Assembly: GCF_000173735.1 (NCBI RefSeq)
Contig: NZ_ACCB01000015.1
Coordinates: forward strand, 37,275-101,274
DNA length: 64,000 bases
Source of the DNA: Yersinia aldovae ATCC 35236
GTDB lineage: Bacteria; Pseudomonadota; Gammaproteobacteria; Enterobacterales; Enterobacteriaceae
Direction of reading: 5' to 3'
Shown here: positions 17,730 through 27,454 of the stretch, piece after piece
Position numbering within the stretch: position 1 is the stretch's first letter
Layout of the letters: every line of letters starts with the position of its first letter
Notes under the pieces: model-generated
The model's database searches: none
The model's input: only the letters and a program-made list of their open reading frames with translations
What the model was told of the DNA's origin: nothing
Position numbers and translations under genes: made by a program

Positions 17730-18137
17730 ATGCAGGCACGAGTAAAGTGGGTTGAGGGGCTGACATTTTTAGGTGAATCCGCATCTGGTCATCAGGTTTT
17801 GATGGATGGGAATGCAGGTGACAAAGCGCCCAGCCCGATGGAAATGTTGTTAATGTCAGCAGGTGGTTGTAGCGCCATTGATGTGGTTTCTATTTTGCAA
17901 AAAGGGCGTAACGATGTGCGTGATTGTGAAGTGACATTAACCTCGCAACGTCGGGAAGAAACACCGCGCCTGTTTACGCAAATTAACCTGCATTTTATTG
18001 TCAGCGGCAAAGGCCTGACCGACAAAATCGTTGAGCGTGCGGTTGAGCTGTCAGCCGAGAAGTATTGCTCGGTTTCCCTGATGCTGGGGAAGGCCGCAAC
18101 CATTACCCACAGTTTTGAAATTCGTGACATCGCGTAA
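17730..18137 (+). CDS. yhfA: OsmC-family protein YhfA
   Basis: 135-residue cytoplasmic protein of the OsmC/Ohr superfamily, which contains thiol peroxidases. The two redox-type cysteines are visible in GGCSAIDV (near C50) and KYCSVSLML (near C112). E. coli yhfA is divergent from crp in the same way. Substrate unknown. An ERIC element follows almost immediately after the stop. Confidence 0.93.
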   Translation: MQARVKWVEGLTFLGESASGHQVLMDGNAGDKAPSPMEMLLMSAGGCSAIDVVSILQKGRNDVRDCEVTLTSQRREETPRLFTQINLHFIVSGKGLTDKIVERAVELSAEKYCSVSLMLGKAATITHSFEIRDIA

Positions 18138-18139
18138 TT

Positions 18140-18342
18140 AAACCCTTCGCATTTGAAGTTGCAAGGGTTGTTAGCTGCACTCACTATTCGGCCCATCCCT
18201 GGGCCTCACCTCTTCGAGGCCGCTGCAAGCAGCGTTCACATCTGTTCCCGACAGATTTGTCACCCGAATCACTTGACTGTGTAAGCTCATCGGGATGAGT
18301 TCGCTTGCCGCCTACCTGCAGCCCCAACTACTTTGGATTGGG
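18140..18342. repeat. ERIC element carrying the ~75-bp insertion (copy A)
   Basis: About 203 bp: an ERIC with an extra segment between its left part and the core CACCCGAATCACTTG. The insert contains three small inverted repeats, including GGCCCATCCCTGGGCC and ATCTGT-TCCCG-ACAGAT at 18240-18256. The copies at 21351 and 57824 have the same insert. It lies between convergent yhfA and prkB. Confidence 0.85.
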
Positions 18343-18405
18343 ATCGCGTCAAATTATTTTTTCTTTCCAGCAATTGCTTTACTGCGGCTTCAAGGACGAA
18401 GGAGA

Positions 18406-19275
18406 TTAACCTATTTTTTTGCCTTCCAGTAGCTGCTGCACCAACGGCGCCATAATCAGCTCCATCGCCAGCCCCATCTTCCCGCCCGGCACGACCAATG
18501 TATTGATATTGGAGATAAATGAGCCTTGCAGCATCGCCAGCAAGTAAGGGAAATCGATTTGATCCAACCCACGAAAGTGAATAACAACAAAACTTTCATC
18601 CAGTGACGGAATGGCTTTGGCAGCAAAGGGGTTAGAGGTATCAACCGTCGGAACGCGTTGGAAGTTAATATGGGTGCGTGAGAACTGTGGCGTAATGTAG
18701 TTGATGTAATCATCCATCGACCGCACCACCGAATCCATCACCGCCTCACGGGAATGGCCGCGCTCACCGGTATCGCGCACCAGTTTTTGAATCCACTCCA
18801 AATTGACTATCGGTACCACGCCAACCAATAAATCAACGTGCTTTGCGACATCATGATGTTCAGTGACAACACCGCCATGCAGCCCTTCGTAAAACAAAAC
18901 ATCGGTGGGCTGCGGCAGTGCCTCCCACGGGGTAAACGTGCCGGGGATTTGGTTGTAAGGCACGGCTTCATCATAGGTATGGAGATATTTACGCGAGCGC
19001 CCGGTGCCGCTTTTGCCGTACTCCTCCACACTTTGCTCCAACTGACCAAAGTCATTAGCTTCCGGGCCAAAATAGCTGATATGCCGGCCTTGATCCCGCG
19101 CCTTACGGATTGCGGCATCCATCTCCGGACGGGTATAGCGATGGAAACTGTCCCCTTCAATCTGCGCCGCACTGATGTTTAACTGCTGAAAAATTTTGCG
19201 AAACGCCAGGCTGGTGGTGGTTGTCCCTGCGCCACTGGAGCCTGTAACGGCGATAACCGGATGTTTAGTTGACAT
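18406..19275 (-). CDS. prkB: Phosphoribulokinase-like protein PrkB
   Basis: P-loop kinase of the phosphoribulokinase family, 289 residues as in E. coli PrkB. The Walker A motif GSSGAGTTT lies near 12-20. ATG 19275 (MSTKHPVIAVTGSSGAG) was chosen; an in-frame TTG upstream would add eleven residues not seen in the family. Its role in enterobacteria, which lack RuBisCO, is unknown. It lies downstream of yheT-yheU, as in E. coli. Confidence 0.93.
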   Translation of the reverse strand: MSTKHPVIAVTGSSGAGTTTTSLAFRKIFQQLNISAAQIEGDSFHRYTRPEMDAAIRKARDQGRHISYFGPEANDFGQLEQSVEEYGKSGTGRSRKYLHTYDEAVPYNQIPGTFTPWEALPQPTDVLFYEGLHGGVVTEHHDVAKHVDLLVGVVPIVNLEWIQKLVRDTGERGHSREAVMDSVVRSMDDYINYITPQFSRTHINFQRVPTVDTSNPFAAKAIPSLDESFVVIHFRGLDQIDFPYLLAMLQGSFISNINTLVVPGGKMGLAMELIMAPLVQQLLEGKKIG

Positions 19276-19429
19276 AGTAGCTGTAACTCCGTGGGGTAAG
19301 ATCCTCAAGGGCCGGCGGTTGCCATTGGCGTTTTTTTTGTCGCGAATGATTATTTTTAGGGCAAAGCGGCGGGCTTGTCATCTTGTTTCATTGTGGTTTT
19401 TATCGAATCAAGTAATGAAAAGACACAAA

Positions 19430-19666
19430 TTACTGCTGCTCTTCAGCTCCGGCACGGAACGAACCCCGTGACATGATATTGATAGTTTCATGCAATTCTG
19501 ACCACACTAATACCGCCTCGCCGCTGACTAACTGACGGCGCACATCGTCAACTTTTTGCGCCAGAGAGCGTTCATGTTCGCCGTAATCGGTGCCTTCACG
19601 TAACACGAATGCTTCGAGCAAATTATCCAAGGTTTCACTGTCGACTTGCTGCCAGGGCACTATCAT
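19430..19666 (-). CDS. yheU: UPF0270 family protein YheU
   Basis: Small acidic protein of 78 residues, [20 protein letters not shown]..., of the YheU family; function unknown. Its ATG at 19666 overlaps the yheT stop codon by one base (TAATG), which indicates translational coupling. The frame continues upstream into yheT, but that part is out of family. Confidence 0.92.
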   Translation of the reverse strand: MIVPWQQVDSETLDNLLEAFVLREGTDYGEHERSLAQKVDDVRRQLVSGEAVLVWSELHETINIMSRGSFRAGAEEQQ

Positions 19667-20661
19667 TACTGTTGCTCCAAATAGGGGGAAAGCCAGGCTG
19701 GGATGCGTTGTTCCAACCACATTTGTGGATGTTTTAGCGAGCCGCCGACAAAACCAACGTGGCCGCCGTGCTCGGTGAGTTGGTAATCAATATTGTCCGG
19801 TAACTCACTGAGATCCGGGATGATTTCAGTGGTCATAAATGGATCATCTTTAGCATGAATGATCAGCAGCGGAGTCCGAATTTGTGGTAATAACGGCAGT
19901 GCGCTGCAACGGCGATAGTAATCTACCGCATCATTGAAGCCATGTATTTTAGCAGTTATTACATCATCAAAATCTCTGATTCGCCGTAGTCTTTTTATCT
20001 GCAATAGTTCCAGCGGCAGGCTACCGGGGTAATGTAATAACTTGCGGGTGGCATTTTGTTTTAACTGGCTTAACAGATAGTGCTGATAAACGCGTGAGAA
20101 ACCTTGTTCCATACGAATAGCACAAGGCTCAAGCATCAACGGGGCTGATACCACTACGGCAGCCTGTAACAGGCTATCTTGCCCTTGTTCAGCTAAATAA
20201 AAGGCCAGCATATTGCCGCCCAAAGACACTCCCACCGCAGCGGTAGGCACCTGTCCATAGGTTTGCCGCAACCAACGTAGAAAGAAACGTGCATCTTCAG
20301 TTTCACCCGAATGATAAATACGCGACTTACGATTCGGCTCACCACTGCAACCACGAAAATGCATCACCACCCCCAGCCAGCCCCTGGCTTGCCATGCATG
20401 CAGTAACCCGTGAGCATAAGGGCTGTAAAAATTCCCTTCTAATCCGTGGAATAGCACCACCCTGGGTTTATGCCGTGCCAACTCAGGATTTTCGCTCCAG
20501 GCCAGATCGACAAAATCGCCGTCGGGCAATTCCAGCCGCTGCCAGAAGGGTTGCAATTGCACTCGCCGCCGAACCAGCCGTGGCAGCAGTGTTTGCAGAT
20601 GTGGATTACTGGCACCGGTCAATGGGCGAAATATTTCATGCATATGATGAATGGAAATCAT
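19666..20661 (-). CDS. yheT: Alpha/beta hydrolase YheT
   Basis: 331-residue member of the AB-hydrolase 4 group (YheT/EMB8-like). Nucleophile elbow GVSLGGN near residue 142, acid in HAKDDPF and histidine in HGGHVGF near the C-terminus form the expected triad. Substrate not established. Start [11 protein letters not shown] is plausible; the internal Met at residue 7 is an alternative. Divergent from the LysE-family gene. Confidence 0.93.
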   Translation of the reverse strand: MISIHHMHEIFRPLTGASNPHLQTLLPRLVRRRVQLQPFWQRLELPDGDFVDLAWSENPELARHKPRVVLFHGLEGNFYSPYAHGLLHAWQARGWLGVVMHFRGCSGEPNRKSRIYHSGETEDARFFLRWLRQTYGQVPTAAVGVSLGGNMLAFYLAEQGQDSLLQAAVVVSAPLMLEPCAIRMEQGFSRVYQHYLLSQLKQNATRKLLHYPGSLPLELLQIKRLRRIRDFDDVITAKIHGFNDAVDYYRRCSALPLLPQIRTPLLIIHAKDDPFMTTEIIPDLSELPDNIDYQLTEHGGHVGFVGGSLKHPQMWLEQRIPAWLSPYLEQQ

Positions 20662-20744
20662 GTTGTGGCTCTTGTGTGATCAATAACACACTGTTAGCTT
20701 CATGGGTATATCGCGCATCATTTTGGGTGAGAGGCACCCGTCTC

Positions 20745-21347
20745 ATGGAACTGAGTTTATTTCTTTCAATGGTAGGTTTTCTCTGGGTTGCCGCTATTAC
20801 CCCTGGCCCGAACAATATGCTACTCACCTCTGCTGGGGCTAATTTTGGCTTTATGCGCTCTATCTGGCTGATGCTTGGCATTATGTTAGGTATGCAGAGT
20901 ATGTTGCTGCTGGTGGCCTTTGGTGTGGGTGGCCTGATTCTTATCTATCCGTCGCTCCATTTGGCTCTGAAGGTGCTGGGTAGCCTGTATTTGCTGTGGC
21001 TGGCGTGGAAAATTGCCACTTCTGCCTATGAAAAGCTGGAAACCAACGTCGTACCACCTAAACCGCTACGTTTATATCAGGGCTGGTTATTGCAATTCCT
21101 TAACCCCAAAGCCTGGCTGATGGGATTAGGTTCGGTGGCCAGTTTCAGTATGGCGGGGGCGGCTTACAATCACTCCATTGTCATGATAAGCCTTGGTATG
21201 TTTATGGTGAATCTGGTGGCCGGTATTATTTGGCTGGGTTTTGGTACTTTGATTGGCCGTTTGCTACGCAGTCGTCGCGCCTGGTTTACCTTTAATATCG
21301 CGATGGGCTTGCTGACGGCAGCCTGTGTGTTGCTGATTTGGCATTAA
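20745..21347 (+). CDS. LysE/RhtB-family amino-acid exporter
   Basis: 200-residue inner-membrane protein with about six hydrophobic helices and the family signature ITPGPNNMLLTSAGANFG near 17-34, typical of RhtB-type efflux of amino acids and derivatives. ATG 20745 matches the family N-terminus; the open frame extends upstream through the antisense of yheT and is not used. Exported compound unknown. E. coli has no gene here, so this begins a four-gene insertion between yheT and yheS. Confidence 0.9.
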   Translation: MELSLFLSMVGFLWVAAITPGPNNMLLTSAGANFGFMRSIWLMLGIMLGMQSMLLLVAFGVGGLILIYPSLHLALKVLGSLYLLWLAWKIATSAYEKLETNVVPPKPLRLYQGWLLQFLNPKAWLMGLGSVASFSMAGAAYNHSIVMISLGMFMVNLVAGIIWLGFGTLIGRLLRSRRAWFTFNIAMGLLTAACVLLIWH

Positions 21348-21350
21348 TGA

Positions 21351-21550
21351 TACTCGTCATACTTCAAACTGCATGTGCGTTGGCTGCTTTCATTACCCGG
21401 CCCATTGATGGGCCTCGCCTCTTCGAGGCCGCTGCAAACAGCGTTCAAATCGGTTCCCGACCGATTTGTCACCCCCAGTCACTTACTTGAGTAAGCTCCT
21501 GGGGACTTACTCAGTTGCCGCCTTCCTGCAACTCGAATTATTTAGAGTAT
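21351..21550. repeat. ERIC element carrying the ~75-bp insertion (copy B)
   Basis: About 200 bp, starting TACTCGTCATACTTCAAACT and ending near TTTAGAGTAT. It holds the same insert as copies A and C: GGCCCATTGATGGGCC, GCCTC..GAGGC and ATCGGT-TCCCG-ACCGAT at 21449-21465. Its core CCCCAGTCACTTACTTGAG / AGTAAGCTCCTGGGGA matches the standard ERIC primer sites. It lies between the LysE-family gene and the PhzF-like gene. Confidence 0.9.
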
Positions 21551-21568
21551 TAACCGTGGAGCTAATTG

Positions 21569-22351
21569 ATGGCTTATAACTATTTTCATGTCGATGCGTT
21601 TATTGGCGAAGGTCTGTCCGGTAATCCTTCCGGGGTCTATTTGCTGAAAAAACCGCTCTTGGCTGAGCAAATGCAACGTATCGCCGCTGAGATTAATTTG
21701 CCGGAAACCAGCTTTGTCTGGGATGAGGGGGATAAGTCAGCGATCCGCTGGTTTACACCAGATCGTGAAGTGGATTTATGTGGTCACGGTACTTTGGCGG
21801 CAGCCCATGTGATTTTCAGTATGGTTAACCCCGGTTTGCATGATATTCGCTTCCGATCCGCCAGTGGCGATTTGTATGTAAAACGTGATGCGGAAAACTT
21901 TGGCCGCTTATCATTGGATTTCCCCTCTTTGCCACCGCAACAAATTGCGATTGATGCACAGCTCCAAGCCTTGATTGGCGTGAATATCCAGCAAGTATGG
22001 CAGGCTAAAGCCTTGCTGGTGGTGCTGGAGAGTGAGCAGCAGGTGCAGCAGTTACAGCCGGATATCGCCGCGCTAATTGCCTATACTGGCTGTGGTGTGA
22101 TTATCACGGCACCCGGCGATGTGGTGGATTTTGTCTCCCGTTACTTCACACTCGGCAGTAATGAAGACCCGGTGACGGGTTCTACTCATTGCAGCCTGAT
22201 GCCCTATTGGGTGGCGCGGCTGGGCAGAGTCTCACTCCATGCCCGGCAGCTATCAGCACGCGGTGGCGAGTTATTCTGCACTTTAGCCGGTGATCGCACC
22301 TTAATCGCCGGTGATGCTCGCATTTTCATGAAAGGCCAAATAGACTTATAA
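21569..22351 (+). CDS. PhzF-family isomerase/epimerase
   Basis: 260-residue protein of the PhzF/diaminopimelate epimerase-like fold. Family features are intact: the opening YFHVDAF...GNPSGVYLL, the catalytic glutamate in LPETSFV (E46), LCGHGTLAAAHV near 69-80 and DPVTGSTHCSL near 200. PhzF itself isomerises an intermediate of phenazine synthesis, but no phenazine genes are present, so this is a homologue with unknown substrate. ATG 21569 has GTGGAGC upstream. Confidence 0.92.
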   Translation: MAYNYFHVDAFIGEGLSGNPSGVYLLKKPLLAEQMQRIAAEINLPETSFVWDEGDKSAIRWFTPDREVDLCGHGTLAAAHVIFSMVNPGLHDIRFRSASGDLYVKRDAENFGRLSLDFPSLPPQQIAIDAQLQALIGVNIQQVWQAKALLVVLESEQQVQQLQPDIAALIAYTGCGVIITAPGDVVDFVSRYFTLGSNEDPVTGSTHCSLMPYWVARLGRVSLHARQLSARGGELFCTLAGDRTLIAGDARIFMKGQIDL

Positions 22352-22392
22352 GTTAGCGTTGTGGCTAACGCCTTCAGATGCTAATTATCACC

Positions 22393-22425
22393 AAAAGGAA
22401 TAAAACGTATTTTTTTATTCCTTTT
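22393..22425. terminator. AT-rich bidirectional terminator
   Basis: AAAAGGAATAAAA (22393-22405) and its exact complement TTTTATTCCTTTT (22413-22425) form a 13-base stem between the convergent PhzF-like and GT9 genes, with T-runs on either strand. Confidence 0.75.
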
Positions 22426-22528
22426 TAGCCAGTACTAAGCCCAATACTGAATTTATCGTTCGCCGCAGGGTGACGCGGCTTTCTGAGATAATCGTGTACC
22501 AATACAGGCTATCTACTGTAGCGGCGCA

Positions 22529-23572
22529 TTATGTACAAAGCGACGATCCTTGGGGATAAACCGTTGTTCCGGCCTTCGTGGATTCAGGCGCTGATGGTGG
22601 GTTGGCCAACAACGCGCGGGCTGCTGTTTCGACAGCATTCACCGGGATGTCTTCAACTTGTGGCCCCGCGTGTAACAAGACATGGCGTACCAATGGGTAC
22701 CAGCGCAGGTATTTCTCTGGCCGGGATTCAAACAGTGCGACCACCGGTATTTGCAGCGCTGAACTGATATGTATTGGTGAACTATCGGCGGAGATAACCA
22801 AATCTAGCAGACTCATAGCTGCCACGAATTCATTAACGCAGGAGGTGAGTAAGCAGCGGCCATTAAAACCCGCCAGTTGTTGTGCGCTGGGTGGGTCTGT
22901 CGGGTCATATAAAATCACCATTTCGGCCTGATCACTGAGCTTTTGCGCCAGTTGTTGCCACTTTTCATAGCACCAACGCCGTTCGGGGGATTTATTGGAA
23001 ATGAATAAGCCAATGCGTGGCCGGTTTTGTTTGCCCAATTCCGCCCGCCATTTCGCCTGCAATTGCGTGTCAGGGTAAATGTGTAGTTTCACGGCCTCAA
23101 TATCGACTTTCCCCAACTCTGGTATCAGCGCAAAGCCCGAGAGTGCCTCGTGGCGTATTGGCCGGTTGGCAACATGGCTTGGGTTGCGATCGTCGAATTC
23201 GCTTTCCGCAGTATGCCAGCGGCAATCCACCACATTAAGCTGTCTGGCAAATTGAATGCTATTCTTGCTGATACCACCGTTAGGAATTAGCAGCAGATCA
23301 AAACGTAGTCGCCGCAAGCGCCGAATGAGCGCCAGACGATGTAACAGCGCCGTCAGTCTGCCTGACTGTTGGTTCCGCTCACATTGTTTGCTGTACACAT
23401 AGGTGTGAACAGCGCTGACCGCAGGGTTATGGGCCAGCACTGCCTGATTGTATTTATTAGCTAATACGTGAATCTCTGCTGATGGCCAACGTTGCTTTAG
23501 TGCATGTAATAACCCTGTGGTACAGACCATATCGCCAAGGAAATCAATCCGGATCACCAAAATGCGCTGCAT
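22529..23572 (-). CDS. Family 9 (heptosyltransferase-type) glycosyltransferase
   Basis: 347-residue GT-B glycosyltransferase of family 9, which transfers heptose to lipopolysaccharide inner or outer core at the inner membrane. It begins MQRILVIRIDFLGDMVCTTGLLHAL as heptosyltransferases do, and has the nucleotide-sugar-binding ISADSSPIHISSAL near 275-288. It shares strand and a 96-bp gap with the GT2 gene upstream, so the two probably form a unit for LPS core assembly. Y. pestis has two core glycosyltransferases (wabC/wabD) that I recall lying in this neighbourhood; the exact correspondence is inference. Confidence 0.88.
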   Translation of the reverse strand: MQRILVIRIDFLGDMVCTTGLLHALKQRWPSAEIHVLANKYNQAVLAHNPAVSAVHTYVYSKQCERNQQSGRLTALLHRLALIRRLRRLRFDLLLIPNGGISKNSIQFARQLNVVDCRWHTAESEFDDRNPSHVANRPIRHEALSGFALIPELGKVDIEAVKLHIYPDTQLQAKWRAELGKQNRPRIGLFISNKSPERRWCYEKWQQLAQKLSDQAEMVILYDPTDPPSAQQLAGFNGRCLLTSCVNEFVAAMSLLDLVISADSSPIHISSALQIPVVALFESRPEKYLRWYPLVRHVLLHAGPQVEDIPVNAVETAARALLANPPSAPESTKAGTTVYPQGSSLCT

Positions 23573-23668
23573 TTATGCTTATTCCTACGAAAATTCTTAT
23601 TGCCTTATTAGACATTAAAATCTTCTAAGCATTCACTGGAGTAAGTATAAATTTACCATCCATTTCTT

Positions 23669-24655
23669 TCACTTATGATTTTGTTGCGCTAAACGTGCCA
23701 AAATCACGGAACAACGTAATGCCCGCCAAAACTCATGGATATTACCCGCCCCCTGAAACAGAGCCGAGGGTAAACTGAGTTCTCGAAACTTAATGGCTAG
23801 TGCCGTGCGCTCTGGCGAAGGGGGTAATCTCTTACGCATTAGTCCTAAAAAATGGCCGCTCTCTTGATTAGCATGACGTAGCAATGCACGGCGCAATGGT
23901 GGCTCCTGCGTGGCTGAGAGGCTAACTAACGCTTTAATAATATGGAGATAGCTATTGGCGCGGGCTAATAAGGCTTGGGTTGATGGCGAGTGGGTGATTG
24001 ATTGTGGGTTAGTACGATAGCCATAGAATGGGGTATCACAGAAACCGATACGTTGGGTGACCAGAGCCAGATGGGTAGTCCACAGAATATCTTCATGTAG
24101 CATTCCGGGGATGAATGCCAACTGGTAGGTGTTGATCAGTTCGCGGCGAATTAATTGCAACCATGCGTAATGTGGCCACTCATTATGCTCAACACTACGG
24201 ATAATCCATTGCTGACCGCTAAGTATCTCGCCCCACGATTGTTTACGCAACAACGGGCGCTCAGGGGGTAAATCGGGGTTAGTGGTAAATGTAAAACCAT
24301 TACCTATTAGTAAATCCAATTGCTGCTGATTGGCCTGTTGCAACCAGGTTGATAAGGTATGTGGAGCCAGCCAGTCGTCACCGTCAGCAAATGCAATCCA
24401 GCGTGCGGTGGCCCGGCGTATACCCGCATTACGGGCAGCGGAAAGCCCTTGATTGGGTTGATTAATGATGACCAGCCGCGAGTCACGACGGGCCGCGTCT
24501 TCTAAAACCGCCAGACTGTGATCGGTCGAACCATCATTGACGGCGATAATCTCCAACGACACCCCCGTCTGTTCGTACAATGAATCAAATAACGGTGCGA
24601 GGTAAGTGCCGCAATTAAATACCGGCACTACCACGCTAATATCCTTATTACACAT
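23669..24655 (-). CDS. Family 2 glycosyltransferase
   Basis: 328-residue GT-A fold glycosyltransferase. The N-terminal domain has VVPVFNCGTYL (9-19), VNDGSTDHS (40-48) and the metal-binding ADGDDWLAP (near 90); the C-terminal part is variable. Donor and acceptor cannot be read from sequence. Its pairing with a GT9 heptosyltransferase suggests LPS outer-core extension. It lies between yheS and the GT9 gene, all on the minus strand. E. coli lacks both here. Confidence 0.88.
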   Translation of the reverse strand: MCNKDISVVVPVFNCGTYLAPLFDSLYEQTGVSLEIIAVNDGSTDHSLAVLEDAARRDSRLVIINQPNQGLSAARNAGIRRATARWIAFADGDDWLAPHTLSTWLQQANQQQLDLLIGNGFTFTTNPDLPPERPLLRKQSWGEILSGQQWIIRSVEHNEWPHYAWLQLIRRELINTYQLAFIPGMLHEDILWTTHLALVTQRIGFCDTPFYGYRTNPQSITHSPSTQALLARANSYLHIIKALVSLSATQEPPLRRALLRHANQESGHFLGLMRKRLPPSPERTALAIKFRELSLPSALFQGAGNIHEFWRALRCSVILARLAQQNHK

Positions 24656-24696
24656 GACCTTATTATCCTTAATAAAGGTATTTTCTAAACAATGGA

Positions 24697-26613
24697 TTAC
24701 CCCGCTTCAAATATCTTGGTGAGATTCTCCAACTGCTCTTGGGCATCCAACCACTGCATTTCAGTCTCTTCCAACCTGGATTTCACTTGCGTCTGCTGCT
24801 GTAAACAGTGGGTTAAATCTGCCTTGCGAGCAATATCATACAGGGCAGAATCAGCCAGTTGCTCTTCGATAGCGGCCAGTTCGGCGCCGAGCTTATCCAT
24901 CTGCTTTTCCAGCGTCATAACCTGCTTACGCAGTGGTTGTGTCTGGGTTCGGAACTCGGCATCGCGGCGTTTTTGATCTTTGCGCTGCTGGGCACTGTTG
25001 CCTGACAACTCTTTTGCCGGATTGTCCTGCTGGCTTTGCTGGCGCTGCGCGTCCACCAAAAACTGCTGATAATCTTCCAGATCGCCGTCGAACTGTTCGA
25101 CTTTGCCATCATGCACCAGATAGAGGTCATCGGTGGTAGAACGCAATAAATGACGATCATGTGAAACCACCACCAATGCGCCTTCAAAATCAATTAAGGC
25201 TTCGGTCAGTGCCTGGCGCATATCCAGATCAAGGTGGTTGGTTGGCTCATCAAGCAGCAACAGGTTAGGGCGCTGCCAGATAATCAGTGCTAGCACCAGG
25301 CGCGCTTTTTCACCGCCGGAGAAGCGGGCGGTAGGGTCGGTCACCTGATCGCCCTGAAAACCGTAACCGCCCAGGTAGTCACGCAGTTGTTGCTCTGACT
25401 CCTTCGGTGCCAGACGGCTCATATGCTGTAGTGGCGATTCATCAGCTCTTAAGAATTCAAGCTGATGCTGGGCGAAGTAACCCAGTTTAATCCCTTTGGA
25501 CAAACCAATTTCGCCGCTTTGTGGCTCTAATGTACCAGCCAACAGCTTGATAAGTGTGGATTTACCTGCGCCGTTACGCCCTAACAGGCCGATGCGCGAA
25601 CCGGGTACCAGATTGAGTTTAATGGACTGCAAGATAGTGCGATCGCCGTAACCGGCGCTCACTTTCTCCATGCGCAGCAGGGGGTCAGGCAGGCTTTCCG
25701 GTGTGCGGAAGCTGAAGTGGAATGGATTATCCACATGGGCAGGGGCAATCAGTTCCATCCGTTCCAGCATTTTGATGCGGCTCTGGGCCTGTTTAGCTTT
25801 GGTTGCTTGCGCGCGGAAACGATCAATATAGCTTTGCAGATGCGCGACTTTCTCTTGTTGATGCTGATACATTGATTGTTGCTGTGACAGCTTGGTGGCG
25901 CGCTGACGTTCGAAGGATGAATAGTTACCGGTATATTCATTCAGCGTCTGCTGTTCAATATGCAGAATCTTATCAATAATAGGATCAAGGAAATCGCGGT
26001 CATGAGAAATTAATACTAACGTGCCAGAATAGCTTTTCAGCCATTTCTCCAGCCAGATTACCGCGTCCAAATCCAAGTGGTTGGTCGGTTCATCCAGCAG
26101 CAGCAAATCAGAGCGGCACACCAGCGCTTGGGCCAGATTAAGGCGCATCCGCCAGCCACCGGAGAAGGAGCGCACCGGCTGTTGCAATTGATCTTGAGAA
26201 AATCCCAGCCCGTGAAGCAAACTGGCGGCACGGGAATGAATGGTCCAGGCGTGGATGGCATCCAGCTTACCGTGTACGGTTGCGATGGCATGACCATCAT
26301 TTTTTTCATTGGCGGCCTGTAGTTCAGCCTCTAACTGGCGATATTCGCGATCTCCGTCGATAACATACTCTATCGCCGGAATATCCAGGGCCGGGGTTTC
26401 CTGATTAACCCAAGCCAATGCCCAGTTACTGGGGAAAGTGGCATTACCGCCATCGGCGCTCAGTTCGCCTTTGAGCAACGCCAGCAGAGTGGATTTACCA
26501 CAACCGTTTTTGCCGACCAGCCCGACCTTTTGACCGGGGTTAATCGTGGCTGTCGCGTTGTCCAGCAAGACACGGGTACCACGTCGAATTTGAAGTGAAG
26601 AAAAAACAATCAT
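24697..26613 (-). CDS. yheS: ABC-F ATPase YheS
   Basis: Soluble ABC-F protein, 638 residues, with two ATP-binding cassettes and no membrane domain. Walker A motifs GKNGCGKST (near 35) and GRNGAGKST (near 345), signatures SFSGGWRMRL and FSGGEKARL, and two LLLDEPTNHLDLD Walker B segments. The C-terminus is a charged coiled coil (about 520-638). ABC-F proteins act on the ribosome; YheS is linked to relief of stalled translation, with detail still limited. Divergent from kefG, with an ERIC between. Confidence 0.97.
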   Translation of the reverse strand: MIVFSSLQIRRGTRVLLDNATATINPGQKVGLVGKNGCGKSTLLALLKGELSADGGNATFPSNWALAWVNQETPALDIPAIEYVIDGDREYRQLEAELQAANEKNDGHAIATVHGKLDAIHAWTIHSRAASLLHGLGFSQDQLQQPVRSFSGGWRMRLNLAQALVCRSDLLLLDEPTNHLDLDAVIWLEKWLKSYSGTLVLISHDRDFLDPIIDKILHIEQQTLNEYTGNYSSFERQRATKLSQQQSMYQHQQEKVAHLQSYIDRFRAQATKAKQAQSRIKMLERMELIAPAHVDNPFHFSFRTPESLPDPLLRMEKVSAGYGDRTILQSIKLNLVPGSRIGLLGRNGAGKSTLIKLLAGTLEPQSGEIGLSKGIKLGYFAQHQLEFLRADESPLQHMSRLAPKESEQQLRDYLGGYGFQGDQVTDPTARFSGGEKARLVLALIIWQRPNLLLLDEPTNHLDLDMRQALTEALIDFEGALVVVSHDRHLLRSTTDDLYLVHDGKVEQFDGDLEDYQQFLVDAQRQQSQQDNPAKELSGNSAQQRKDQKRRDAEFRTQTQPLRKQVMTLEKQMDKLGAELAAIEEQLADSALYDIARKADLTHCLQQQTQVKSRLEETEMQWLDAQEQLENLTKIFEAG

Positions 26614-26634
26614 AGAGTGCCGTATGTTTAGAGT

Positions 26635-26760
26635 TTACCCGTCATACTTCAAGCTGCATGTGTGTTGGCTGCGCTCGCTCACCCGAATCACTTACTCTAG
26701 TAAGCTCATCGGGATTCTCTCGCTTGCCGCCTTCCTGCAACTCGAATTATTTTGGGTATA
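26635..26760. repeat. Canonical ERIC element (126 bp)
   Basis: From TTACCCGTCATACTTCAAGC to CTCGAATTATTTTGGGTATA, with the full central stem TCACCCGAATCACTTACT / AGTAAGCTCATCGGGATTC and no insertion. It is the cleanest reference copy in the window. A fragment resembling the ERIC end (ATGACTTTGGGTATAAA) recurs at 26810-26827. It lies in the divergent yheS-kefG promoter region. Confidence 0.92.
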
Positions 26761-26897
26761 TGTTAAATTATTATCCCCGTGGTTCTTGTCGCTACCGACG
26801 GGTAACGCCAATGACTTTGGGTATAAATCTTAGTCTTTTTGGTCTTTGCGGAGCATGGTAACGGAAAAACCGGACCCTGACGACGCTTTGGAGGGGA

Positions 26898-27452
26898 ATG
26901 ATGTCGCAGCCACCAAAGGTTTTGCTGCTGTATGCCCATCCGGAATCACAGGACTCGGTGGCCAATCGGGTTTTACTGCAACCGGTGCAGCAATTAGAAC
27001 ATGTCACTGTGCACGATCTTTATGCACATTATCCGGATTTCTTTATTGATATTCATCATGAGCAGAAATTGCTGCGTGAGCATCAAATTATTGTATTTCA
27101 ACATCCTTTATACACTTATAGCTGCCCGGCCTTATTAAAGGAATGGTTAGACAGGGTATTGGCGCGTGGGTTTGCCAATGGTGTAGGTGGTCATGCATTG
27201 ACCGGTAAATATTGGCGCTCGGTGATTACCACGGGTGAGCCGGAAGGAGCTTATCGGGTGGGGGGATATAACCGCTACCCGATGGAAGATATTCTGCGCC
27301 CATTTGAATTGACGGCAGCAATGTGTCATATGCATTGGTTGAACCCGATGATTATTTACTGGGCGCGGCGTCAAAAGCCTGAAGTCTTAGCCAGCCATGC
27401 ACAAGCTTATGCGCAGTGGTTGCAGTCACCACTGCCTACCGGAGGGCACTGA
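26898..27452 (+). CDS. kefG: Glutathione-regulated potassium-efflux ancillary protein KefG
   Basis: 184-residue flavodoxin/quinone-reductase-like cytoplasmic subunit needed for full activity of the KefB potassium/proton antiporter. It starts [20 protein letters not shown] exactly as E. coli KefG, after a strong [26 protein letters not shown] and [12 protein letters not shown] are conserved. Its stop is two bases before the kefB start. Its partner here is frameshifted. Confidence 0.96.
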   Translation: MMSQPPKVLLLYAHPESQDSVANRVLLQPVQQLEHVTVHDLYAHYPDFFIDIHHEQKLLREHQIIVFQHPLYTYSCPALLKEWLDRVLARGFANGVGGHALTGKYWRSVITTGEPEGAYRVGGYNRYPMEDILRPFELTAAMCHMHWLNPMIIYWARRQKPEVLASHAQAYAQWLQSPLPTGGH

Positions 27453-27454
27453 AT

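Noticed and set aside
20289..20744. Upstream extension of the LysE-family gene
   Set aside because: It runs antisense through yheT; the family N-terminus is at 20745.
26624..27049. Several short plus-strand frames before kefG
   Set aside because: They arise from ERIC sequence and from the out-of-frame start of kefG.
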